In this document: positions 22,588 to 31,829 of the stretch, in pieces
How the letters are laid out: the number at the start of each line of letters is the position of its first letter
Numbering within the stretch: position 1 is the first letter of the stretch
DNA from: Rhizobium sp. Q54
GTDB lineage: Bacteria; Pseudomonadota; Alphaproteobacteria; Rhizobiales; Xanthobacteraceae
Direction: 5' to 3'
NCBI GenBank assembly: GCA_945870035.1
Contig: CAMBQQ010000005.1
Location: forward strand, 1 to 64,000
Length of the DNA stretch: 64,000 nt
Position numbers and translations under genes: made by a program
The notes under the pieces: generated by a model
Databases searched by the model: none
What the model saw: the letters and a program-made list of their open reading frames with translations, nothing else
What the model was told of the DNA's origin: nothing

Positions 22588-22629
22588 TCATTCCGGTCGA
22601 AAGACACGTCATTTCGGTTGAAAGACATG
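22588..22629. repeat. imperfect tandem repeat, 2 x 21 bp
   Basis: tcattccggtcgaaagacacg / tcatttcggttgaaagacatg, 18/21 identical. Confidence 0.7.
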
Positions 22630-22907
22630 GGCCGCGAATTCGTATGTCGCCGGGCTCAATTGGCGGTATTCTGCGTCACGTTCTACTGCCGTTTCGCTCT
22701 CGTCCTTCACACAGCCGCCGCGGAAATGCCGCGCCGCAACAATCTCAACGGCTGTACATTTCGCAGATAAGATGCGCAAAGCGCGCGTGCCCTAGTTTGT
22801 CACACCCGATTGCCAAGCCGCGCCGCACGACCTAACATGTTTGCGATAAAACAATGTGGGGCCACTGGCGAAAAGCCGGGGCCACCGTCAATTCATTGGG
22901 AGGACGC

Positions 22908-23903
22908 ATGACCAAACTTACACGACGTAGTTTCGTTGCTTCGACAGCGGCGGCGGGCGCGGGCCTTGGCCTCGGCTTGAAGCCGTCATTCGGGCAAGGC
23001 GCCTACCCCAGCCGGCCGATCCAGATGATCTGCCCCTGGGGCGCCGGCGGCGGCACCGACGCGACCGCGCGCATCGTCGCAGCGCTCTTGGAAAAAGACC
23101 TCGGCCAGCCGATCAACGTCGTCAACCGCACCGGCGGTTCCGGCGTCGTCGGCCATTCGGCGATCGCCACGGCGCAGCCGGACGGCTACACGCTCGGCAT
23201 CATCACCGTTGAGATCGCGATGATGCACTGGCAGGGCCTGACCGCGCTGACGCCGAAGGACTACACGCCGCTGGCGCTGATGAACGAAGATCCGCCGGGC
23301 ATCCAGGTCAAGGCGGATTCGCCGTACAAGACCGTCAAGGATCTCGCCGACGCCATCAAGGCGGCCCCCGCCGGCAAGTTCAAAGCCTCCGGCACCGGCC
23401 AGGGCGGCATCTGGCATCTGGCGCTCGTTGGCTGGCTGCAAGCGATGAAACTTCCCGCCAACCACGTCGCCTGGGTGCCGTCGAATGGCGCTGCTCCGGC
23501 GATGCAGGACCTCGCCGCCGGCGGCATCGACTTCACCACCTGCTCGGTGCCGGAAGCGCGCGCCATGATCGAGGCCGGCAAGGCCCGCAGCGTTGCGCTG
23601 ATGGCGCCGGAACGCGCCGCGGCGTTCAAGGACATTCCGACGCTGAAGGAAGCCATGGGCATCGACTTCACGACCGGCGCGTGGCGCGGTTTCGTAGGCC
23701 CCAAGGGCCTGCCGCCGGAAATGGCCACCAAGCTCACCGCCGCGCTCAAGAAGATCTACGACTCGAAAGAGTACAAGGACTTCATGGGCTCGCGCGGCTT
23801 CGGCACGGTGTGGGCGGACGCCGCCGGCTTCGCCGCCTTCGCGAGCAAGAGCGACGCCCAGATGGGCACCGCCATGAAGGCTGCAGGCCTCGCCAAGGGC
23901 TGA
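22908..23903 (+). CDS. tripartite tricarboxylate transporter substrate-binding protein (Bug/TctC)
   Basis: Tat-like signal TKLTRRSFVASTAAAGAGLGLG; YPSRPIQMICPWGAGGGTDATARIVAALLEKDLGQPINVVNRTGGSGVVGH. Confidence 0.93.
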   Translation: MTKLTRRSFVASTAAAGAGLGLGLKPSFGQGAYPSRPIQMICPWGAGGGTDATARIVAALLEKDLGQPINVVNRTGGSGVVGHSAIATAQPDGYTLGIITVEIAMMHWQGLTALTPKDYTPLALMNEDPPGIQVKADSPYKTVKDLADAIKAAPAGKFKASGTGQGGIWHLALVGWLQAMKLPANHVAWVPSNGAAPAMQDLAAGGIDFTTCSVPEARAMIEAGKARSVALMAPERAAAFKDIPTLKEAMGIDFTTGAWRGFVGPKGLPPEMATKLTAALKKIYDSKEYKDFMGSRGFGTVWADAAGFAAFASKSDAQMGTAMKAAGLAKG

Positions 23904-23927
23904 TCGGCGCGAGTTACGAACATGATA

Positions 23928-23957
23928 TCCGGCGGGCTTTGCCCGCCGGAGTTTTTT
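23928..23957 (+). terminator. Rho-independent terminator
   Basis: tccggcgggc-ttt-gcccgccgga followed by gtttttt, 25 bp after the tctC-like stop. Confidence 0.85.
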
Positions 23958-24016
23958 CTGAACGGAACTGCCAAGAATAAACTGACAACAAGAATAAACT
24001 GACAAGAGGAACCGCC

Positions 24017-24490
24017 ATGCGCGCCAATGACGCGATCTGCGGGATCGTGCTGATTCTTCTGGCCGCGGTGATGATCGCGCTGGCGGCAACCCTGCCAGAA
24101 TTTCCCGGCCAGAAGTACGGGCCGGCGCTGTTTCCGCGCGTTCTCGCCAGCGGCTTGATCTTGTGCGGCGGGCTGCTGGTGTGGCGCGGAATTACCACCC
24201 GCGAAACCGGCTCGCGCTGGGTGGAGTGGTCGCCGTGGACGCGCGATCGCTGGCGGCTCGGCAGCTTCGCGCTGATGCTGGCGATGCTGCTGCTGTACAT
24301 CCTGGCGGCGGAGACTATCGGCTTCATTCTGCTCGGCGTGTTTTTCCTGCTCGGCCTGTTTCTGTGGTTCCGCGTGCGCCCGCTCCCCGCTGTTATCATT
24401 GCTATCGTCGCGACGCTGACCATCCATTGGTTCTTCGCCACCATGCTGCGCGTGCCGTTGCCGCGTGGCTGGCTCAACACCGTTCTGTGA
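24017..24490 (+). CDS. tripartite tricarboxylate transporter TctB family protein
   Basis: 157 aa, 4 TM helices, FPGQKYGPALFPRVLASGLILCGGLL; between TctC- and TctA-type genes. Confidence 0.9.
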   Translation: MRANDAICGIVLILLAAVMIALAATLPEFPGQKYGPALFPRVLASGLILCGGLLVWRGITTRETGSRWVEWSPWTRDRWRLGSFALMLAMLLLYILAAETIGFILLGVFFLLGLFLWFRVRPLPAVIIAIVATLTIHWFFATMLRVPLPRGWLNTVL

Positions 24491-24496
24491 GGCCCA

Positions 24497-26008
24497 ATGG
24501 ACGCGCTCCTGCTCGCCGCCAATCTGATTTTCCAGCCCCATGTACTGCTGGTTATCGTCGCAGCCTCGGCTTTCGGCATGTTCGTTGGCGCCATGCCGGG
24601 GCTGACCGCGACGATGGCGACCGCGCTCCTGGTGCCGATCACCTTCTTCATGGATCCGGTGCCTGCGTTGGGGGCCATCGTCGCCGCCACCACGATGGCG
24701 ATCTTCGCCGGTGATATTCCGGCGGCCATGCTGCGCATTCCGGGAACGCCGGCCTCGGCTGCCTATACCGACGAGAGCTACGCCATGTCGAAGAAGGGCG
24801 AGCTAGACCTCAACATGGGCGTCAATCTCGTGTTCTCGGTGATGGGCGGGCTGATCGGCGTCGCCATTCTTATTCTCGCGGCGCCGGCGCTGGCCGAAGC
24901 CGCAATCAATTTCTCGTCGTTTGAATATTTCTGGCTGGCGCTGCTCGGGCTGACCTGCGCGGTGTTCATGTCCAGCGAGCAGCCGCTCAAGGGCATCACC
25001 TCGCTGCTGTTCGGCCTGGCAATCAACACCATCGGCATCGACCCGACCGCCGGCTTCCCGCGCTTCACCTTCGGCAGCGTCGAACTGCTCCAGGGCATCA
25101 GCTTCATTCCGGCGATGATCGGCATGTTCGCTTTGTCGGAGCTGCTGCGCGGCGCCGTCACCGTCGACCATCAGGGCGCGGTGGTGGCGCAGAAGATCGG
25201 CAATATCTTCGTCGGCATCTGGGCAGTATTCAAACGCTACTGGTTCAACTTCCTGCGCGGCTCGACCATCGGGGTGGCGATCGGCGCCCTGCCCGGCGCT
25301 GGCGCCGATATCGCGGCCTGGATCTCGTTCGCGGTGTCGAAGCGCTTCTCCAAGACACCCGAGAAGTTCGGCACCGGCCATGTCGAAGGCATTGTCGACG
25401 CCACATCGGCCAATAATTCGGCGCTCGGCGCCGCGTGGATTCCGGCGCTGGTGTTCGGCATTCCCGGCGACTCGATCACCGCCATCGTGATCGGCGTCCT
25501 GTACATGAAGGGCATGAATCCAGGACCAACGGTGTTCCTGCAAAATCCGCAGTTCATCTATGCCGTGTTCCTGATCTTCATTCTCGCCAATTTGCTGATG
25601 CTGCCGCTGGGCTGGGCCGCCATCAAGGCCAGCAAGCAGATCCTGCGGGTGCCGCGCAACGTTCTGCTGCCGATCATCCTGATGTTCTGCGTGGTCGGCG
25701 CCTACGCCATGACCAACTCGCCCTACGGCATCATCATCATGCTGGTGCTGGGCATGATCGGCTGGCTGATGGAGGAGCACGGCTTCCCGATCGCGCCGGC
25801 GATTCTCGGCCTCGTGCTCGGCGAAATGCTCGAGCAGAACTTCATGACATCGATGATCAAGGCCGACGGCTCGCTGATGGGCTTTTTCGAGCGGCCGATC
25901 GCCGCCACCCTCGGCGTCGTCACCGTCCTGATCTGGGGGGCGATGGTCTGGCGCAGTTTCAAGCCCAAGTCCGGCATCATCCCCGGTCTCGATTCGCCGG
26001 GGACGTGA
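24497..26008 (+). CDS. tripartite tricarboxylate transporter permease TctA
   Basis: GAMPGLTATMATALLVPITFFMDPVPALGAIVAATTMAIFAGDIPAAMLRIPGTPASAAYTDESYAM; GALPGAGADIAAWISFAVSKR. Confidence 0.96.
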   Translation: MDALLLAANLIFQPHVLLVIVAASAFGMFVGAMPGLTATMATALLVPITFFMDPVPALGAIVAATTMAIFAGDIPAAMLRIPGTPASAAYTDESYAMSKKGELDLNMGVNLVFSVMGGLIGVAILILAAPALAEAAINFSSFEYFWLALLGLTCAVFMSSEQPLKGITSLLFGLAINTIGIDPTAGFPRFTFGSVELLQGISFIPAMIGMFALSELLRGAVTVDHQGAVVAQKIGNIFVGIWAVFKRYWFNFLRGSTIGVAIGALPGAGADIAAWISFAVSKRFSKTPEKFGTGHVEGIVDATSANNSALGAAWIPALVFGIPGDSITAIVIGVLYMKGMNPGPTVFLQNPQFIYAVFLIFILANLLMLPLGWAAIKASKQILRVPRNVLLPIILMFCVVGAYAMTNSPYGIIIMLVLGMIGWLMEEHGFPIAPAILGLVLGEMLEQNFMTSMIKADGSLMGFFERPIAATLGVVTVLIWGAMVWRSFKPKSGIIPGLDSPGT

Positions 26009-26015
26009 CGGCGGG

Positions 26016-26047
26016 CCGGCGACGGAACACACCGGCGACGGAACACA
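26016..26047. repeat. perfect tandem duplication, 2 x 16 bp
   Basis: ccggcgacggaacaca repeated back to back. Confidence 0.8.
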
Positions 26048-26196
26048 TAGGGCCGGCACGGCATTGCTTATCCGGGGCTACCGTCTCGTGGTAGCGTGGT
26101 AAAGCGCGCTCTGATTAGAACGTCTGCCTCTCCGCACTGGCGTAGGACCGCGCCGCGCGCCCGCGGCATTCATTGCCTCGCCTACAGGAGGGCACA

Positions 26197-28179
26197 TTGA
26201 AAGCATTCATTGCAAAGCACGTTGGCGCCGAGATTAATCCGCCGGTATTTCTGATTTCGGCATTTCTCATCAGCGCCTTCGTCATATTTGGCGCCGCATT
26301 CCCCGAAGCCGCTTCCGCTCTGTTCACCGCTATACAAACCGACATCGTCGATGCCTTCGGCTGGTTCTATCTGGCGGCGGTCGCGGTGTTTCTGGTGTTC
26401 GTGGTGGCGCTGGCGCTCAGCTCCTACGGCCAGATCAAACTCGGTCCGGATCATTCCGAGCCGCAATACAGCAATCTCACCTGGTTCTCGATGCTGTTTT
26501 CCGCCGGCATGGGCATCGGATTGATGTTCTTCGGCGTCGCCGAACCGATCATGCATTTCACCGCGCCTCCGGTCGGGGTCGCCGGTTCGGTCGATGCCGC
26601 GCGCGAAGCGATGAAGATCACGTTCTTTCATTGGGGCCTGCACGCCTGGGCGATCTATGCCGTGGTCGGACTGTCGCTCGCTTATTTCAGCTTCCGTCAC
26701 AATTTGCCTTTGACCATGCGCTCGGCGCTGTTCCCCTTGATCGGCGAACGCATCCACGGGCCGATCGGTCACGCCGCCGATATTTTCGCCGTGCTCGGCA
26801 CCATGTTCGGCATCGCGACCTCGCTTGGCCTCGGCGTCTTGCAGATCAATTCGGGGCTGGCCTTCCTGTTCGGCGCGCCGGAATCGATCATGCTGCAATT
26901 AGGCTTGATCGCCGGCATAACCCTGCTGGCGACCGTCTCGGTAGTCTCCGGCCTCGATGTCGGCATAAGGCGCATCAGCGAACTCAATTTACTGCTGGCA
27001 GCCGTGCTGGTTCTTTTCGTGTTGATCACCGGGCCGACGTTGTTCCTGTTCAAAGCCATGGTGCAGAACACCGGCGCCTATCTCAGCGACGTCGTCAACC
27101 GCAGTTTCAACCTCTATGCCTATGACCCGAAAGGCTGGATCGGCGGCTGGACCATCTTTTACTGGGCGTGGTGGATCGCGTGGTCGCCTTTCGTCGGCAT
27201 GTTCATCGCCCGCATTTCGCGCGGCCGCACCATTCGCGAGTTCGTAACCGGCGTTCTGGTCGTGCCGGTCGCCTTTACCTTCATCTGGATGACGGTGTTC
27301 GGCAACACCGCGATCAGCCTCGACATGGGCGTTCTGCAAGGCGGTATTTCGAAAGCCGTAAGCGCCAGCGTCCCGACCGCTTTATTCACGCTTTTACAGG
27401 CGCTGCCGATGACGCAGATCATGTCCGTGGTGGCGACGCTGCTGGTGATCACGTTCTTCGTCACCTCGTCGGATTCCGGGTCGTTGGTCATCGACACCAT
27501 CACGTCCGGCGGCGCCGCCAACACGCCGGTGTGGCAGCGCATTTTCTGGGCGCTGTCGGAAGGCGTGGTGGCGGCGATCCTGCTGGCCGCCGGCGGCCTG
27601 AAGGCCTTGCAGACCGCCTCGATCGCGGCGGCGCTGCCCTTTGCTTTCGTCCTGCTGTTCGTCTGCTACGGGCTGCTGAAAGCGCTTCGGCTGGAATCGC
27701 AGCGCAAGCTGACCCGCGATATCCTGCCCGACATGCCCATGCGCGGCGGCGTCTCCATGACATGGCAACAGCGGCTCGCCGGCATCGTCAGCTATCCCGA
27801 CCGCGCCAAGGCCGAGGCTTTTCTGCGCGACGTCGCAGGCCCGGCGCTCGAAGCGATGTCCCGCGAACTCGACAAGACCGACGCCAAGGCCAATATCGCG
27901 CGCGACGACCGCAAGGTCGTGCTTGAGGTCCTGGCCGGCGAAAATGCCGCGCCGTTCAAATACGGCATCTGGCTGCGCCGCTACGATATCCCAAACTTCG
28001 GCCTGCAGGAGCCGCCGCGGGGCGAGGCCGCCGACAAGGAAAGCTATTATCGCGCCGAGGTTCATCTGCATGAGGGTGGCCAAGGCTATGACGTGCTGGC
28101 CTACACCCAGGAGCAACTCATCGCCGACGTGCTGTCGCACTTCCGCAAGCACATGCACATGCTGCACGTCATCGCCTGA
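26197..28179 (+). CDS. BCCT family transporter (betaine/carnitine/choline)
   Basis: MGIGLMFFGVAEPIMHF, FHWGLHAWAIYAVVGLSLAYFSFR, WTIFYWAWWIAWSPFVGMFIARISRGRTIREFV; TTG start at 26197 supported by aggaggg RBS. Confidence 0.95.
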   Translation: MKAFIAKHVGAEINPPVFLISAFLISAFVIFGAAFPEAASALFTAIQTDIVDAFGWFYLAAVAVFLVFVVALALSSYGQIKLGPDHSEPQYSNLTWFSMLFSAGMGIGLMFFGVAEPIMHFTAPPVGVAGSVDAAREAMKITFFHWGLHAWAIYAVVGLSLAYFSFRHNLPLTMRSALFPLIGERIHGPIGHAADIFAVLGTMFGIATSLGLGVLQINSGLAFLFGAPESIMLQLGLIAGITLLATVSVVSGLDVGIRRISELNLLLAAVLVLFVLITGPTLFLFKAMVQNTGAYLSDVVNRSFNLYAYDPKGWIGGWTIFYWAWWIAWSPFVGMFIARISRGRTIREFVTGVLVVPVAFTFIWMTVFGNTAISLDMGVLQGGISKAVSASVPTALFTLLQALPMTQIMSVVATLLVITFFVTSSDSGSLVIDTITSGGAANTPVWQRIFWALSEGVVAAILLAAGGLKALQTASIAAALPFAFVLLFVCYGLLKALRLESQRKLTRDILPDMPMRGGVSMTWQQRLAGIVSYPDRAKAEAFLRDVAGPALEAMSRELDKTDAKANIARDDRKVVLEVLAGENAAPFKYGIWLRRYDIPNFGLQEPPRGEAADKESYYRAEVHLHEGGQGYDVLAYTQEQLIADVLSHFRKHMHMLHVIA

Positions 28180-28259
28180 GGCGGGCGTGTGGCCCGGTTT
28201 TCCCCAAGGGCCGGGGTGACCGCGCTACCGTTTGCGCGCCGCCCGGCGTAACGTGGCGC

Positions 28260-29246
28260 ATGGCCTCCCCCGCGATTGAACCCTCCGCCCTCGCCGCCGA
28301 CATTCGCGCGGGTGACCGCGCCATGCTTGCCCGCGCCATTACCTTGATCGAGAGCAAGCGCGCCGATCACCGCCAGACCGCCCATCTGCTGGTCCAGGAA
28401 CTGCTGCCGCTGACCGGCAAGGCGGTGCGCCTCGGCATCACCGGCGCGCCAGGCGCCGGCAAATCCACCACCATCGATGCGCTCGGCTCAATGCTGACCG
28501 CGCAAGGCCACAAGGTCGCGGTGCTGGCGGTCGATCCGTCCTCGAGCCGCACCGGCGGCTCGATCCTCGGCGACAAGACGCGTATGTCCCGGCTCGCGGT
28601 CGATCCGAACGCCTTCATCCGCCCCTCGCCCGCCTCCGGTACGCTCGGTGGCGTCGCCGCCAAGACGCGCGAGACCATGCTGCTGTGCGAGGCGGCCGGC
28701 TACGACGTCGTCATCGTCGAGACCGTCGGCGTCGGCCAGTCGGAGACCGCGGTGGCCGACATGACCGACTTCTTTCTGGTGCTGATGGTCGCCGGCTCAG
28801 GCGACGAATTGCAGGGCATCAAGAAAGGCATCGTCGAACTCGCCGACATGATCGCCATCAACAAGGCCGACGGCGACAACATCGCCCGCGCCAATATCGC
28901 CGCCGCCGATTTCAAATCGGCGCTGCATATTCTGGCTCCGCGCACGCTGACCTGGTCGCCGCCGGTCGTGACCTTCTCGGCGCTCAACGGCACCGGCATT
29001 GACGGCCTGTGGGCCAAGGTGACCGAGCACAAAGAGAAGATGACCGCTACCGGCGAACTCGCCGAGATCAGGCGCGCGCAGCAGGTCAAATGGATGTGGA
29101 CCATGCTGGAGGAACGGCTGACCGCTCGGCTGCGCAGCGATCCCACTGTCCGCGCCAAGGTGAAACAGGCGGAGAGCGCGGTGGCGGCCGGAAAGCTGGC
29201 GCCGACCTTGGCAGTCGAGGAAATCGCACAACTCCTCGGCGTCTAG
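28260..29246 (+). CDS. meaB: methylmalonyl Co-A mutase-associated GTPase MeaB
   Basis: LGITGAPGAGKSTTIDALG, VLAVDPSSSRTGGSILGDKTRM, VETVGVGQSETAVADMTDFFLVLMVAGSGDELQGIKKGI. Confidence 0.97.
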   Translation: MASPAIEPSALAADIRAGDRAMLARAITLIESKRADHRQTAHLLVQELLPLTGKAVRLGITGAPGAGKSTTIDALGSMLTAQGHKVAVLAVDPSSSRTGGSILGDKTRMSRLAVDPNAFIRPSPASGTLGGVAAKTRETMLLCEAAGYDVVIVETVGVGQSETAVADMTDFFLVLMVAGSGDELQGIKKGIVELADMIAINKADGDNIARANIAAADFKSALHILAPRTLTWSPPVVTFSALNGTGIDGLWAKVTEHKEKMTATGELAEIRRAQQVKWMWTMLEERLTARLRSDPTVRAKVKQAESAVAAGKLAPTLAVEEIAQLLGV

Positions 29247-29311
29247 CGACGCCGTTTGGGCGCTTCCAGTTCGCCCTTGACCGCAAGCGCCGTCACACCC
29301 AAATTGAGGGG

Positions 29312-29357
29312 GCGAGGACGACCTTGCGATCATCCGATCATCACCGGGGACGGCCCC
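29312..29357 (+). ncRNA. guanidine-II (mini-ykkC) riboswitch
   Basis: Two hairpins with ACGR tetraloops: gcgagg-ACGA-ccttgc (29312-29327) and gggg-ACGG-cccc (29346-29357), 18-nt linker, followed by aggag RBS (29366-29370) and sugE ATG at 29378. Confidence 0.88.
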
Positions 29358-29377
29358 TCCACAACAGGAGTTGCGGC

Positions 29378-29695
29378 ATGCCTTGGGTAATTCTCATCCT
29401 CGCCGGCCTTTGCGAAATCGGCTGGGCCGTCGGCCTGAAATATACCGACGGATTTACAAGACTGTGGCCGAGCGTCGGCACAGTCTTGTCGATGATCGTC
29501 AGTATTGTGCTGCTGGGGCTGGCGCTGAAGTCACTGCCGCTGGGCACCGCCTATGCGGTGCGGACCGGCATCGGCATCCTCGGCACTGCCATTCTCGGCA
29601 TGGTGCTGTTCAGCGAGAGCGTCGATCCGATCAGGCTGGGGTGTATCGGGTTAATCGTGGCGGGGATTGTCGGACTGAAAGTGACGACGGCCTAG
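29378..29695 (+). CDS. sugE: SMR-family guanidinium exporter (SugE/Gdx)
   Basis: MPWVILILAGLCEIGWAVGLKYTDGFTRLWPSVGTVLSMIVSIVLLGLALKSLPLGTAYAVRTGIGILGTAILGMVLFSES; preceded by mini-ykkC motif. Confidence 0.96.
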   Translation: MPWVILILAGLCEIGWAVGLKYTDGFTRLWPSVGTVLSMIVSIVLLGLALKSLPLGTAYAVRTGIGILGTAILGMVLFSESVDPIRLGCIGLIVAGIVGLKVTTA

Positions 29696-29699
29696 AAAC

Positions 29700-30386
29700 A
29701 TGCCCACCATCCTCATCACCGGCTTCGGGCCTTTCCCCGGCGCGCCGTATAATCCGACCATCCGGCTGGTCGAACGGCTGACGAAGGTGCGTCGGCCGGC
29801 TTTGGCCGATATGCGGATTGTCGGCCATGTGTTCGAGACCAGCTATGCCGCGGTCGACCGCGACCTGCCCGCTTTGCTCGAACGCCACAGACCCGACGCG
29901 CTGCTGATGTTCGGGCTGGCGGCGCGCACGAAATATATCCGTATCGAGACGCGGGCGCGCAACGCGCTGGCTTTGTTGCCGGATGTCTCCGGCGCGGTGC
30001 TGCGGCGGAGCGTGATTGCGCCGGGCGGCCCGCTCGATCGCACGATGCCGGCGCCGCAGCGCCGCCTGCTGGCGGCGGCGCGCACGGCCGGCGTGCCGGT
30101 GAAGCTGTCGCGTGATGCCGGGCGCTATTTGTGCAATTACATTTGCTGGCGCGCGAGCGAGACCGGCGGGCCAAGGCTGGCTGCGTTCGTGCATGTGCCT
30201 TTGGTCAAAAGGTATCAAAGGCCAACCACACACTCCGTTCATTCCCGCGAAAGCGGGAATCCAGTACTTGGAACCCTGGGTTCCCGCTTTCGCGGGGACG
30301 AACGGAGGATAATGTTGTCCGCAGATGACCTGTTTCGCGCCGGACAAAACATACTGGTTGAAATGACCGCGGCAATTCGCCGTTAG
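29700..30386 (+). CDS. pcp: pyroglutamyl-peptidase I family protein carrying an in-frame palindromic insert
   Basis: ILITGFGPFPGAPYNPT; putative catalytic Glu (RIETRARN), Cys (SRDAGRYLCNYICW), His (AFVHVPLV); insert HSVHSRESGNPVLGTLGSRFRGDERR before the C-terminal helix. Confidence 0.85.
   Translation: MPTILITGFGPFPGAPYNPTIRLVERLTKVRRPALADMRIVGHVFETSYAAVDRDLPALLERHRPDALLMFGLAARTKYIRIETRARNALALLPDVSGAVLRRSVIAPGGPLDRTMPAPQRRLLAAARTAGVPVKLSRDAGRYLCNYICWRASETGGPRLAAFVHVPLVKRYQRPTTHSVHSRESGNPVLGTLGSRFRGDERRIMLSADDLFRAGQNILVEMTAAIRR
30235..30305. repeat. 71-bp palindromic repeat inside a coding sequence
   Basis: Left arm ccgttcattcccgcgaaagcgggaa (30235-30259), right arm ttcccgctttcgcggggacgaacgg (30281-30305), near-perfect inverted complement. 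Confidence 0.9.
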
Positions 30387-30427
30387 CCGTTAACCGGACT
30401 TAATCTCTCTGCCGGCAGAATGTTGCC

Positions 30428-31765
30428 ATGCCGCTTCACCGCCGCCATTTGCTGCTCGGATCGCTGGCGACTTTGTTCGCGCAGCCGGCGCGCGCACAAA
30501 CGCAAAGGCCGCAAGGTCTCGACGCCGCGCAATTCGGCCTGCGCGCTAACGCCGGCGGCGACCAGACGCAACAGTTGCAGCGCGCCATCGACGCCGCGGC
30601 GCAAGCCGACAAACCCTTGTGGCTCCCGGCGGGCAACTATCGCAGCGGACCCCTCACCTTGCGCGCCGGCTCCCGCCTGCAAGGCGCGCGCGGCGCGAAG
30701 ATCGCGCTGACGCGCGGGCCGTCCCTGTTCGCGGCGCAGGACGCCGACGGCGTCGCGCTTACCGGGTTGACGCTCGACGGCAACGGTGTCGCGCTCGGCC
30801 GTGACGGCGGCTTGATCAACATGCTTGGCGCCCGCGACCTGCGCATCGCCGATTGCGCAATAACCAACGCTAACGGCAACGCCTTCGGCCTGTTCAAGTG
30901 CGGCGGCGCTTTGACCGGCAATACGATCACGAACTCCGCGGAGAATGCGCTCTACGCGCTCGACAGCAACGCGCTCGATATTCACGGCAACACGATATCG
31001 AAATCCGGCAATGGCGGCATCCGCATCTGGCAGAGCGCCAAGCGCCATGATGGCAGCATCGTTGCCGATAATATCATCGAGGATACAGAAGCGCGCGGCG
31101 GCGGCGACGGACAGAACGGCAATGCGGTGAACGTGTTTCGCGCCGAAGGAGTGATCGTGCGCGGCAACACAATCCGCCGCGCCGCCTTTACCGCGGTGCG
31201 CGGCAATGCCGCCTCGCATATCCAGATCCTCGGCAATCAATGTTTCGCGCTCGGCGAGGTGGCGATCTATTCCGAGTTCGATTTCATCAACGCCACCATC
31301 GCCGACAATCTGGTCGACGGCGCGGCGCTTGGCGTCGCCGTCACCAATTTCAACGTCGGCGGCCGCGGCGCGGTGGTGCGCAACAACATCATCCGCAACA
31401 TCGTCAACAAAAGGCCGCAGGGCGGGCCGGATTCGTCCGGCCTCGGCATCGGCGTCGAGGCCGATACTCTGGTCACCGGCAACACCATCGAGAACGCGCG
31501 GAGCATGGGCATCGAGATCGGCAGCGGCAAGTATCTGCACAACTGCACCGTGACCGGCAATATTGTGAGAAAGACCGGCATCGGCATCGGCGTGTCGGTC
31601 GTGCAGGGCGCGGGCGCGGCGACCATCACCGGCAACCGCATCATCGACGCCACAGCCGGCGCCGTTGTCGGCATGGAGTGGGACAGGCCGGTGACCGGCG
31701 ATCTGGCGAAAGGCGGCGCGGAGCGGTTTCCGCAGTTACGGGTGAGTGGGAACAGGACGGGCTGA
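30428..31765 (+). CDS. TIGR03808-type Tat-translocated repetitive protein (right-handed beta-helix)
   Basis: Signal MPLHRRHLLLGSLATLFAQPARA; repeated GN.I..... N(I/T) beta-helix coils. Confidence 0.88.
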   Translation: MPLHRRHLLLGSLATLFAQPARAQTQRPQGLDAAQFGLRANAGGDQTQQLQRAIDAAAQADKPLWLPAGNYRSGPLTLRAGSRLQGARGAKIALTRGPSLFAAQDADGVALTGLTLDGNGVALGRDGGLINMLGARDLRIADCAITNANGNAFGLFKCGGALTGNTITNSAENALYALDSNALDIHGNTISKSGNGGIRIWQSAKRHDGSIVADNIIEDTEARGGGDGQNGNAVNVFRAEGVIVRGNTIRRAAFTAVRGNAASHIQILGNQCFALGEVAIYSEFDFINATIADNLVDGAALGVAVTNFNVGGRGAVVRNNIIRNIVNKRPQGGPDSSGLGIGVEADTLVTGNTIENARSMGIEIGSGKYLHNCTVTGNIVRKTGIGIGVSVVQGAGAATITGNRIIDATAGAVVGMEWDRPVTGDLAKGGAERFPQLRVSGNRTG

Positions 31766-31829
31766 GGGCGGCCATGACCAAAGGGTAATGTGGCCGCCAC
31801 GTTTACGCCCCGAACCCGCACTACTTCAG

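Noticed and set aside
24803-26059. 418 aa minus-strand ORF opposite tctA
   Set aside because: His/Arg/Gln/Asp-rich antisense translation of a clear TctA permease.
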